The translations under genes were made by a program, and so were the position numbers. A model generated the notes under the pieces. It ran no database searches and was not told where the DNA came from. It saw nothing but the letters and a program-made list of their open reading frames with translations. From contig CM024170.1 of NCBI GenBank assembly GCA_013433145.1, positions 10,763,866-10,827,865 on the forward strand: a stretch of 64,000 bases of DNA, written 5' to 3'. Below are positions 38,165-48,627 of this stretch, in pieces (position 1 is the stretch's first letter; the number at the start of each line of letters is the position of its first letter). This stretch comes from Ascaris suum. Taxonomy: Eukaryota > Nematoda > Chromadorea > Rhabditida > Ascarididae.

Positions 38165-40162
38165 TCAGCAAGGTGAACTACATGGCTCACACATCGCAAT
38201 GTCATAAGTTTGCCATAGACTCTCATCTATGACACGCCAGTGAGGACTCTGTTCGGCCGAGAGCCAATTGAAGTCATTCACTTTACGCCAGTTATCGTTC
38301 TCCCAATCAAGGGCAACGTCACGGACTCGATAAGGAGCCATCTGGATGCCATCGCAATCTTCTATGATAACAGCTGCCCGCACTGCAACGTGCAGTTTCA
38401 ATTCATGACTACTGTGAATGCGTATCTGTTGAGCTGCAGCCACCAATGTCACATTCGAACACTCTCGGATCAGAATCGATGAGGACACCGGTGCAAAAAC
38501 CAATATTGTGTCATGCACGTCTTTCAGATGGATTGCAGATGCATTGAATGGTATGCTGACACGACACTTGCGCAGACCGTTCAATAACACATCCTCACCA
38601 CCTTTGCCATCCAATTTCACGAACTCGTCTTCCTGAAGAATTTAGAAATATTAAAAGCACTCTTAGCTGCAACCCGCCACCTTTCCAATAGCTCCTCATA
38701 ATGTCATCACTACCGCATATTCCCGAAAAACGTCACTCTCAACCACTTTTAAAATCTATAAACTGGCGGTTTTCGCCAAACTGCGCAGAATGTTAATTAC
38801 CGCAAGGCAGGAAATGATTTCTGTAATACAGCCCCCCCCCCCATCGTTTCGGATTCGTTCACTGAAAAAATTAACATCACACTACAGGATCAAATACCTT
38901 TGCACTCAACAACTTTGTGGCCAAAAATAAAATAAAAGGCCCAAAAAAGGCCCAAAAAAAACTAATTGTTGTAACATGCTGTCCGGATGATTTCCTCTGC
39001 ATCTACTCGCACTGTGAAGGCGCAACGCGATGTTTCATTCCCAGAATGGCGTGCCAACATTCTACGTTTGATTCATCGAATTGGCCTACACTGAAGATGG
39101 AGCCGCTATCCCATCTAATTTAACCCCTCTCCCGTCCGCTTCTTCGATAAAGAGCTACTCTGCTTCTTTACGGCATCTTCCCGATTAATTCCCCTAGCCT
39201 ATAGAAAGACAGGAACGTTGTCCACTTATCTTCGTCATTTCCCCCTTCCCTCCCTCTCTTTTCCCCTCGACTTTTCTCTCCATACCTTGGACATGGCGGA
39301 AAAGCAAATCTCGGACCTCTCTCTCCTTTCTTTCCGCAAAAGGCACCTGCCCTCTCTTTATATCGCAAACATTTTCATGAAATAACGATTAAAAACTGCA
39401 GACATAAAGGGCACCTCAATTCAGCCAGCGCACAAACGCTATATCCAGCTAAAACCATCAACGACCTCCTCTGCTGTGTACCTCTGATCTTTCTCTTTAG
39501 TACTTAACGGTCCCATTTGATATCAAAAATGCGACAGCACAAACAACGCTACTCCGCACCAACTGTAAACGTACTAGGAAAGTGCTACAAGACACCCATC
39601 GAACGCTGGATAGCAAATGCTTCAAAAGTCCCACCTTGTTGGTCACTGTGAGCGAGTTGGCGAATGGCACCGCTGAGGATGAAGTTTTTTGTAATGCGTC
39701 AGCTGACTGACCGTTGTCGTCTACTATCTCCTTCTGATCCGGTGATGGCACATGAAACTTTATCACTGGTTTCGCTGAGAACGAAAATTTTGTTTTCTTT
39801 TGGTTGCCAATTACTTGCTGTTGTATCCGGGCTCTAAGCTCGTTATATGCTTCTCGCAAACGCCTCGACTGCAATCCCCGTGGCAGCACCGTTAAAGCAT
39901 CTTCTATTTCGGTGAGCAAAGAATGATCTACGCATGCATCTGATGACTTCAGGAGACCGTTGGCACGAGACTGAAGATCATCAAACTGTGAGATGCTCTT
40001 GGAACGTGAACTAGCTGCTGAATTAGTACCATCCACAGCGATGGCCTCAGCTTCACTTAGTGCATAGCGTGCATTCAGACGCTCTAACATGCGACGACGG
40101 CGTTCATCGAACGCTGCTCCTGAAGCTGAAGCATTTTCATCGCTAATCGGCCCAGAAAACAT
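38165..40162 (-). CDS. TBCC: Tubulin-specific chaperone C (tubulin folding cofactor C)
   Basis: Two minus-strand exons, 40162-39635 and 38632-38165 (stop included), phase 0, give 331 residues, close to the size of animal TBCC. Cofactor C acts in the cytosol, stimulating GTP hydrolysis by tubulin within the cofactor D/E complex so that assembly-competent tubulin is released. Exon 1 encodes the helical N-terminal half (RRRRMLERLNARY..., later KKTKFSFSAKP). Exon 2 encodes the beta-helix C-CAP/TBCC domain, with repeated short strands such as NASAIHLKDVHDTILVFAPV and VIIEDCDGIQMAPY. The Arg of AAQQIRIHSS (about residue 247) aligns with the arginine finger of the TBCC/RP2 family. The domain ends with NDFNWL and PHWRVI, typical for the family. 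The donor is gtggga and the acceptor ttcttcag. It is the last gene of the probable operon. Identity is secure at family level. Confidence 0.9.
38832..38842 (-). repeat. Poly-G tract (11 G, minus strand) in the TBCC intron
   Basis: Eleven consecutive C on the plus strand, so G on the sense strand of TBCC. One of seven long G/C runs in the right half of the window. Confidence 0.9.
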
Positions 40163-40180
40163 TTTTCACAGCTACAATGC
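40163..40180 (-). promoter_or_regulatory. Probable trans-splice acceptor for TBCC
   Basis: On the minus strand gcattgtag ends nine bases before the ATG, within 164 bp of the preceding gene's stop. This fits a downstream-operon-gene spliced-leader acceptor. Confidence 0.5.
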
Positions 40181-40326
40181 TTAATAAGAAGGTATATGTG
40201 TTGAAGTACAAGATTCAAATAAGCGCTTATCTATGAGCAAATAAGCAACAAATCTATGTTCGAAACGGAAGTCCTAAACAGATAAAAAAACAGAAATGAG
40301 CATCCGCTGAATTATGACCGCTGTGA

Positions 40327-42466
40327 TTAATCGTATTTGACGTATTGAGCTCGTCTTGGATACCACGGCAGTAGAATCTGCGAGAATGGACGCCCGTTAT
40401 CTGCAAAAATAATGAGACCTCAGCAACGAGGCATTTTCATCCTCATCCAATCGCATGATCACTAATAACACTTAAATGAATGATAAACCGTGACGAGGAA
40501 CAACTGTAATTATAATTACTGAAGCAGTGAAGAAGGACCACAGCGACAGATCCGACTTTATCCTTTAAAAAAGTTGTTGAAGCCGAAACTCGAAACGATA
40601 TGCACCAATAAGTTAAACAACCACTACTATATAACAATGAGAAACTTCAAAATATAAGCAAAGAGAAAGATACATCAACAAATACTTTTGAGTATCTTTG
40701 CAAAATATTCAAAAGCAAAGGCATATAGCTCTCGAATGAACATCACACTTCGTTCTATGGATACGCATATTCAGCAGCACGTAGAGAACAACTGCTTTCA
40801 ACAACTCACATTCCTTGAGGTGATCGAAGTCTTGAGGATGAAGCGAAATGTAATGCTCAATTACTGCGTCACGTGTTCGGTAGTGATGTTCGCGAACTTG
40901 GCCGAGGAAATAACCCAGTGTTGAGACTGCTGCTATTGCAGCAAGACGAGGGAAAATCGCTGAAATCAATGCCTTCTTTAGAAAATATTAACAGCGTCAT
41001 TTAACAGGAAGCCGGTAGATGATGGATTCACTTATTGCCGCTGCATAATATGGAATTTCGATTACTATATGACTAATTCCGCCCGTCATCAGTGCGACGA
41101 AAGTTTTGCCAGATTCAGAAACTGTGGCATAACTCTCCCTCCCCCCCTTCCTTACTGTTTTCCGCATAGTTGCACATTGAAAAATGCAGTTAATCTTTCC
41201 TCATCACCATGCAGTGAAAGAAAAATGCTTTCAATGAAACGTTCCGCCTACCCCCCCCCCCTTTTCCGCATACTATCTAAAGTATATGAAAGATGGTCAC
41301 CGGTCCATTCCTTCTATCACCGTTAATCCCACAAAACTACCACCAAGGTATCAAATGACAAATAAGGTTTTATAACTGATAAAACCGCATCCTAGACCCA
41401 CATCGGTTTTTACAAGTAAATGAGTATAACAAATGGCGTATCGAAGAGCTTGCTGAAGCTTGGGTAAGCCTTCCGCTGTGTAATGCGCCAGCTGGAGGAG
41501 GGGATTTGCGCTTTTCGGGACAAACAAGCATCTTCGCACTTGAGTCAAAGCAAGCTCGAACTCTTATACCACCTTCCCTTCATTGATATACCTCATCATC
41601 TACATGCTGCCCCAACTCTATTGAACCACGGCGTAAATATGAATTAAAATTGGTTTGATATGAAAACGTAAATATGAATGTGAAGATGACCTTTCAAATC
41701 GATATCTATAAAGTTATTCTAGATTTAATCAGTTTACTTCCAGTGAGAAAACAAGACGCGTACGACTCAAAAGTACTCTTCAATACAGGTTGCTTTGTTC
41801 TCTGGCATAAAATATGAGTAAATTCTATGGCGTAGTTCACTGACAGAAAGAAACTGAGAAAGACGCGGAAAAAAACATAAATTTTTAAATCTATAAAAAT
41901 ATTAGCCCTCTTTTCAACCTTTATAAAGTGCAAATCGGCCTTTCTCCCTGTCAACACCGCTTTCTCTTTAGTGATCATTCGTTATTAACGTCCCCCCCCC
42001 CCCCATCCCAATATAAGAACCTGTCTCTCAAAAAGAAGTCGCCAGTGCTTCTCAGTGATTTTCAACTATTACCGACCAAGATCTCGTCTCCTTTCTTCCC
42101 ATTTCCTTGCACTGTCTCCGAAAAACATTCGAAAGTCCACCAATATATAAACCGCTAGTCACAGGTGAATCAAAGATGGTCGAAAAGACTAAATAGAATA
42201 TTAGCATGTGAGAAATCGCAAGAGATCGTCGAGGAAGATACGAAACATTCAATGATGTGCAATGAAGTCATACCGTAGTAGAAGGGTTTCTTGTACCAAA
42301 GGTTGTTGAGATGAAGGGTGATGAGCGAAAGCCCTCCGATGCAAGCAGCACTCTTTTCAGGATAAGGCCAAGTGAACGGATCAAGCAATTTATAGGGTCG
42401 GTTGTACGCGCGGATGAATGACTCTCGGCGTGCAATCTCTTTTGCATCCACCAGCTCTCCAACCAT
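40327..42466 (-). CDS. NDUFC2: NADH:ubiquinone oxidoreductase subunit C2 (B14.5b)-like
   Basis: Three minus-strand exons, 42466-42274, 40959-40810 and 40400-40327 (TAA), with matching phases (1, 1) and a sum of 417 nt, or 138 residues. Donors are gtatga and gtgagt; acceptors are tttcag and tttgcag. The family is a small accessory subunit in the membrane arm of mitochondrial complex I. Two hydrophobic segments (around CIGGLSLITLHL and LAAIAAVSTLGYFLG) fit its membrane helices. The motif RTRDAVIEHYISLHPQDF matches the conserved RDREMF.Y..LHPEDF region of animal NDUFC2. The short last exon adds FSQILLPWYPRR, another conserved C-terminal pattern. The start is chosen at 42466 because a gttttag acceptor lies two bases upstream; an in-frame ATG further upstream would be before that acceptor. 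The protein is somewhat longer than the human one (119 aa). Confidence 0.85.
41251..41261 (-). repeat. Poly-G tract (11 G, minus strand) in NDUFC2 intron 1
   Basis: Eleven plus-strand C, G on the sense strand of the host gene. A shorter run of seven C lies at 41142-41148 in the same intron. Confidence 0.9.
41992..42004 (-). repeat. Poly-G tract (13 G, minus strand) in NDUFC2 intron 1
   Basis: Thirteen plus-strand C, again G on the sense strand of the host gene. Confidence 0.9.
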
Positions 42467-42476
42467 ACCTAAAACT
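42467..42476 (-). promoter_or_regulatory. Probable trans-splice acceptor for the NDUFC2-like gene
   Basis: Minus-strand aagttttag is followed by gt and the ATG. It lies about 190 bases after the cox-6B stop, as expected for an internal operon gene. Confidence 0.55.
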
Positions 42477-42668
42477 TTATTCATCAGCCATATCACAAAT
42501 CAGAAATTAACGAGGTATTATCAAAGCGAACACAAGTATACTAAGAGTTGACAGACGTGGCGATGAAACGATACAATCGCTCTATACACTAACACAAAGT
42601 CGAGATGATACAAAGCCAGTCTCTATGAATAAACACATCAAAAACAGAAAGGCATCATATAACGTCGC

Positions 42669-43031
42669 TCAACGATCAAACTTGGCTGGGAAGCGTCCCT
42701 CTTCAACCAGTTCATCCCACTTCTCCACCCAGAAGTTCGGGCAAAGATCTTTGTAGACATTCTTGAAGAATTTGCACGGTTTATAGTCAGCACCCATCAG
42801 CTCTAGGCAACGATGGAAGTCGACATAGTAGGCGAAGCATTGTCGTTGTTTCCTCACTTGAGGAAATCTTGCGTCGTACGGAGCCGCCCACATCAACGAC
42901 TCTTTCAACTTCTCGTTATAATCACGGTTGAACCAATCCGGTGAATCCGGATGTCTCAGACCTTCTTCTTTCTGACGCAAAATCTCAAGCCGCTCGGCCG
43001 TCGTCGGCGGTACCTCCATTTCGCTGACCAT
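42669..43031 (-). CDS. cox-6B: Cytochrome c oxidase subunit 6B
   Basis: A single exon of 120 codons starting at the ATG of 43031. The CHCH fold is plain: CFAYYVDFHRC (Cys-x9-Cys) followed by CKFFKNVYKDLC (Cys-x10-Cys), the exact spacing of COX6B. The C-terminal PNFWVEKWDELVEEGRFP is also typical. The subunit is imported into the mitochondrial intermembrane space, where it bridges complex IV monomers. The N-terminus (MVSEMEVPPTTAERLEI...) is about 35 residues longer than in mammals. It is the first gene of the probable operon with NDUFC2 and TBCC, so the unit has two respiratory-chain genes. No intron was found. Confidence 0.95.
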   Translation of the reverse strand: MVSEMEVPPTTAERLEILRQKEEGLRHPDSPDWFNRDYNEKLKESLMWAAPYDARFPQVRKQRQCFAYYVDFHRCLELMGADYKPCKFFKNVYKDLCPNFWVEKWDELVEEGRFPAKFDR

Positions 43032-43045
43032 TTTTTTCTGAATTT
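43032..43045 (-). promoter_or_regulatory. Probable trans-splice acceptor for cox-6B
   Basis: Minus-strand gtaaattcag ends six bases before the ATG. This is a good nematode acceptor, and no upstream coding exon is visible. Confidence 0.55.
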
Positions 43046-43661
43046 ACTATTTAAAAAGAAAGACAAAAAAAAAATTTAAAAGGTGTGAAACATGACTGCT
43101 TGTAGCATTCCACAAAAGTGGACGGAGATACGGTCTTGAACAAGAAGTGAAATATTTCTCGCACGACTACAAATAGTCCTATCTCGAGTTTAATTATCCT
43201 CTATCCGTTATATGCGTCAAATAAAAGGTCCCATTGCATCAAGCGCTAAGATTTAACACTGCCGAGTCTCTGGATGCGAACTGAACAAAGACCGAGAAAA
43301 ACTCCACTCATTTGCGCGTGAGTTAAAACAGGCTCCGATGGTGACCAGAACTGGCCAGTACCAGATCCGACCTAATCCATCTTCATGAAATCGAGCGCTA
43401 AACTTTTTTTTGCTCCTACTTTCGTTCTCTCGCTTGTCCGGAGAGGAGATCAATTACTATCCAGACCTCTGCACCAACGGATCGCCTATTATTCAGCAGC
43501 TTAGAACTGGCTAAAGAACCGTTGCATATTAGACTGCAGAAAAAACAAATGAAAATATTTTCAAACAGACAAATGCCTCATGAGGGAATTAAAAATGAAA
43601 GTCTATTATTCCGGTTAAAAAAAAAACCGCAAATAGAACAAAACGAATAAATACCACCGCA

Positions 43662-43829
<168 letters not shown>

Positions 43830-45310
43830 CACCATAATAATGCATTCCGCAAATACGCAAAAAAGCATAGCAAGTGATAAGGCGCAACAGGGAAGCTGTT
43901 TTCATGCGCATATTTCAGCTCAGCGCATAATTCAACCGGATTCGTTTTGCAATGAAATTTGTTATGCAACACTCATCCGCTTGGCGAATTTCAACCCGCT
44001 GGGTGACCTAAACAAGTTTATACAGACAATACGTCGTTATAATGAATTTCTTATTCAAAATAGACGCAAAAAGCGCATAATGTGCTCAAACATTCGACGC
44101 TAAACGTATTTTCGCTAATCTCCTGTCATTTCTAAGCAATCTTTTAATTCCGATTTAATCTAAACTTCACTTAAATTAACATTAATTAAGTATGTTCACA
44201 AATATGTATCTAGTACTTATAATGCTATCGTTTTGCTTGCAGATGACAAGGAATCATCGCTGTAACTTCGTTAAACGCTATTGCAAAACCTAATGTCTAA
44301 CACTGCAAGATGGTATAAATAGCAACTCAATCGCATCCAAACTACCTATGGCCCCTCATCGAACGATAATCTACAACTCGAAAATGCACGAACCCACCAC
44401 GCAAACACTTCGAAATAAAACCAATGAAAAATCAATAAATTTCACGATGATCTCGCAAGTTCTCTGCCTCATGCCAGAGACGATCAGGTGACGGGCGTTA
44501 GTGCCACACATTTAGTGCGGATGCTGCTGGCAAGATACGAATGAATCAGTTTGCGGTCATCAAATGAGGCAGGCAAAAATATTCTGTTAATTTAGACTGT
44601 TTAAGTATGGGAAAAAAATATTATGCCTTTAAACGAAATCTGAGTGAATTCTGAAGCGATACACTAAAATATATTGTCGTGAAATTCACAAACTTGCCTC
44701 ACCTCTACCGTTGGGCCTACAGATCCCCTTGACCTCCCAGAATGAACCGCATACCTGCTGATTAATGAGCCCGTATTAGAATACGGCACCCTCAGGACAC
44801 CCCAGATAATTTCACTGGTTCGATGACAGAGCAAATCATCCGTTTTGATGTTTACACGGCTTTATTGACTATCGCACTTGTGTATTGCAAATTTCCTTGT
44901 AGGACTCAAATAATTCGAATCATTGAAAGGCAATAGTGCGAAAGCGTTACATCAGCATTGCATCATATCAAATTGTGCCTAAAGAGGGAATTTTCTTCGA
45001 AATAATGCTAATCCTCAGCGCTAAGTGCACAGAAGACAAGTTTAGCTTTACTAAGACTGAATTATTTTAATTAACTTCCTCTATCAAACTCCTCGTCGTT
45101 TTCGTGCACTGCTTAAAAACTTGCGACCTACTGAAATCTGAGGTAACTCAATACTTATACCAATGCACGGTGTATAGATCCTGTCATGAAAGTCTCTCTC
45201 TCTCAAAAAAAAACAGAGAAGATCAGAAATAAAAAGAAATTCAACGTGTAGAGATTTAGTACATATTTATATTTGCAGGCCAATAATTGTGTCTTTTAAA
45301 AAACGTGAAC

Positions 45311-45409
45311 GGAAAACAACCGAATACTAGAAGGATTTCCGGAAAAATAACCGAATGTTAGAAGGATCTCCGGAAAAAAACCGAATGTTAGAAGAATTTC
45401 CGGGAAAAA
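45311..45409. repeat. Imperfect tandem repeat, about 31 bp x 3
   Basis: Units contain ccgaatgttagaaggatctc or close variants followed by cggaaaaaa. The three copies differ at a few positions and in the length of the A run. Confidence 0.8.
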
Positions 45410-45664
45410 AATTCGAAGAAAAAAGATGCAATTGCGACATTACTTTTATATTTGAAATCAAAGAATTACTTCAAATTCTTTACACTTTAGTTTATTTCAT
45501 AATTTTAGAATTTAATTGAATGCATCGATTTAGCATATTTTAATATGAGAGATGCATTTGATTAAATAACAAAAATTTTTGATAAAATGGAACTTCGAAA
45601 CTTTGCGAAAACATCGAAAACAAAAGTAATGTCTCATATTCACGAGAAAAGTTCTTTCAATCGC

Positions 45665-45666
45665 AA

Positions 45667-45741
<75 letters not shown>
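45665..45741. repeat. (AAAT)n microsatellite, 77 bp
   Basis: About 19 units of a TAAA tetramer, 260 bases upstream of the first MMACHC gene. Confidence 0.97.
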
Positions 45742-46004
45742 CTTCAAATATTCGTTCTCCAAACAAAAGTTTGTTGCAAAAACAAACGAGAGTTATGCCC
45801 ACTTTATGGGAGAGATCTTCTTCTTTGAATATAAAATTCCACTGTTTTTATTCACATTCGAATGCAAATTTTCGAAAAAGAAAAGAAAAACTTTCCCGCT
45901 CAACCATTATTTACACTCTTCCTTTCACAACGAACAGCACTGAAAGTTCATTGTTGTGATATCGATCGTAATAAAAGAGCACTAGTAATGTGGCACAACG
46001 TGCA

Positions 46005-48627
46005 ATGCTTATGCAATGTTATTCAAGCATATTGGGCTCATACCGCACAGTCGGCGCATATGTCCGTCCGTCTCGTTTTGTTCAATCGTTGCTCGAATCT
46101 AGAATATTTATATCGTTGAGGTGGTCTTCTGATGTCATCGTTCATCAACGACGACAATTATGCATCAAAAATAATGACAACGAATCGATAATCTATAGAG
46201 CTTTAGATAAGCAATTAGCACAACGTGACGGCTTTGAATGGTATCGTTTCAAGGTTAGTTATCAGTCGTTTTCTTGTTCTTATTCGATGAAATAATGAAA
46301 TAATTATAAAAAGATAGAGTTATGAGCGTTTTCTCGGCTCCAGAACATGTCGAATTATTTATAGCAATTAGGTCGATATAATATCTCCAGCTTGGAAAAC
46401 AAAGTGAAAATATTTGAAAAATATAGAAATATTAAAACGTTCAATAATTGTCAAGCTATTTAGCTATAATTTCATTTTTTTTTTAATAGAAAATTAATAA
46501 ATGCGAATAGCTGATAGATATTCTATTGCGAAGAGTTCATCGTCCTAAGGATAGGAAAATCCGCTAAGAATTATGAGAAATAAATGAACGAAAAGTGTTG
46601 AGCATAACCGGCATCTCATTTCGGCTTCGTAACGTTATTTGTATTGTGATATCGAGCAAGCAACTAGCAGAGATAAAATGAGCAATGAGATACGAACCAT
46701 GATCGTTTGTTTTCCTTTCTGAAATGTTCTCCATTAAACTATGATCGCCGTTCTATCGTTTCCATTCAACGTGCATTAGCTGCTAGTGTTCGCAGCATTA
46801 CAATTCAAGCTCACTACTATATAAATTACAGGTGGGATCACATAACGCGATTGTGCAAGAAAACGTCCGTTTGAAGTTCGAAGATGATGTGCTGGGCGTA
46901 TTAGTTTTGAATACTCCATCGTTTTTTGAGACGACCTTCAAAGAATGGCTTCGCCAACACTGCAATCCTGGTGAGGGTGTGGACGATGTAAAAACCAAAG
47001 TTGGACCTCATCCTGTTGAAACTTTCTTCAATTGGAAATTTATGCAAATTGAGATGGTAACTTATTGCTCATTAATTTTCTAAATAACTTTATCGGAAGT
47101 TATTTGGAAATAAAATTTTAAAAATTATCTTCGGAAATGAATAAGTTTTCCATGTGAATTGCCGTATTTCTGAATTTTATACGAGCTTTTAAAAATAGTT
47201 GGATCCATCTTAGTGTACTAAATAATATAATAAGCGTACAAAAGTGGGGATTTTTTTTAGCAATTGTACTTGGCTTGCAAAAGTGATTGGGCAGTTTCCT
47301 TTAATTACTTATGTTTCAGAATCGTATAGGTCTCCTTTTCTTTGCGTTTATTTCATTTATGCCTCATTTTTATGTCTTATCACATATTCGTTGGTCTTTT
47401 TGAAGGCATTTCAAGAAAGTTGCAATCTGTTTAGCATCTCTCACCGATTCGGGTGGTCTCGATATGTGATTTCGAGCCAGTAAGACATCGCTTACCTGCC
47501 GTTTCATTGCCCGCTTGTGGTCACGTTTCTGGTGCCGCTTATTTCTACCATCCGAACCATCCGGTCACAGGTGAAAAGGTGATTATTTTTTGTTGTTGGC
47601 TTATTCTTTATAGTTTAACATTAATATTTCGCAATTAAGCAGCGTTGCATTCAAGGCTGAAGTGCACCGGAACTGCATAGAGATTGCTTACCTCGCTAGC
47701 CAAGTGTCCTGGTAAAATATGGGCGCATGATGCATTAAGTTTTCATCCAGGATAACCAGGAAATGACTATTGAAGAGGAACTAAGGAAGGAGTTGGGGTA
47801 GAGCACTGGTAGGAAAAGGAGAGAAGGAGAAGTAGAGACAAGGAAGGAGTGCATAAATCTAGACACCGTCTGATCGAACCGTTAAATATGAAAATCATGG
47901 AATGAAACGATTCATGAATGTTTCGCTAATTTTCTTAGCATATTTTTGTTAACATTAGAAATAGAATTCAATTATTTATGAATTCTTATTTGTGTTCTTT
48001 AGAAAACACTTCTCTATTGAATAATCACTTCATGCCTAAACGAAATGAATTCATTATGAAGGTACTGAATTCTATGAGCATTTATAAGGAGTAAATGCGT
48101 CACAACAAGATAGCACTTAAGTGCTCTAGTCATTAGAGGATCGATCCTTTAATAACATGCAACACATCCTTAACAACTTATGTAGGGTCCAGTCATCTAT
48201 TGCTCTATATTTTTCAAAGAACGTCAATCATTCAGAATGCATATTACGAGCAATTCGCTAGATTTTATCGGAAGTGAGGGTGCTGTTTTTGATGGCTTCA
48301 CTTGTAAGCGTCACCTATCGTTTTTTCAAGATTTATCCTCAAGGACTAAGCTTACATCCGAAATATGGTGGTTATTTCGCATTTCGTGGTGTTATCATCT
48401 TCCCGGATGTTCATCTAGCAGCCACTTTCAAAGAGCCGCAACCGCTAAAAACACTCGACACGGATGCAAAAGTGCTTGAGGCACTTGAATTATTCAATAA
48501 ACATTGGATGGATAATCGCTATCGAGATTGTGGTGATCCGATCGAGAAGTATAGCGCCTTGCAGTTGAAATATTTTAACACCGTATCGAGACGTAGGTGG
48601 CGTCTTATAGCACATTGGTTCCAATAA
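46005..48627 (+). CDS. cblc-1: MMACHC-like cobalamin-processing protein, copy 1 (304 aa)
   Basis: Exons are 46005-46253, 46832-47056, 47435-47578 and 48331-48627 (TAA), all phase 0. MMACHC (cblC) binds incoming cobalamin in the cytosol, removes its upper ligand using glutathione or flavin, and passes it towards methionine synthase and methylmalonyl-CoA mutase. Family blocks in order: RDGFEWYRFK then VGSHNA at the exon 1/2 join; VLNTPSFFET; CDFEPV; GHVSGAAYFY, whose His (about residue 188) matches His122 of the human protein; GLSLHPKYGGYFAFRGVIIF, containing the equivalent of human Arg161; and NRYRDCGDP followed by LQLKYFNT. The exon 3 acceptor is taken at tttag, 47434, because a stop lies in frame just before it. 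The first ~60 residues are Arg/Ser-rich with few acids before residue 50, resembling a mitochondrial presequence; this part is poorly conserved and the exact start is uncertain (46005 or 46011). A tandem sister gene follows at 50760. Confidence 0.88.

Larger units (their letters stand above)
38165..43039 (-). other. Probable three-gene operon: cox-6B, NDUFC2-like, TBCC
   Basis: Three same-strand genes are closely packed. The cox-6B stop to NDUFC2 ATG gap is 202 bp, and the NDUFC2 stop to TBCC ATG gap is 164 bp. Each ATG is preceded within 2-9 bases by an AG preceded by pyrimidine-rich sequence. Elsewhere in the window gaps between genes are 1.7-4 kb. This is the signature of a nematode polycistronic unit resolved by spliced-leader trans-splicing. 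From memory, a cox-6B gene and an NDUFC2-like gene are also neighbours in C. elegans (clone Y71H2AM), which needs checking. Confidence 0.75.

Noticed and set aside
45530..45802. Minus-strand frame of repeated Leu-Phe-Ile-Tyr (a similar plus-strand frame lies at 55826-56089)
   Set aside because: Both are translations of tetranucleotide microsatellites, not membrane proteins.
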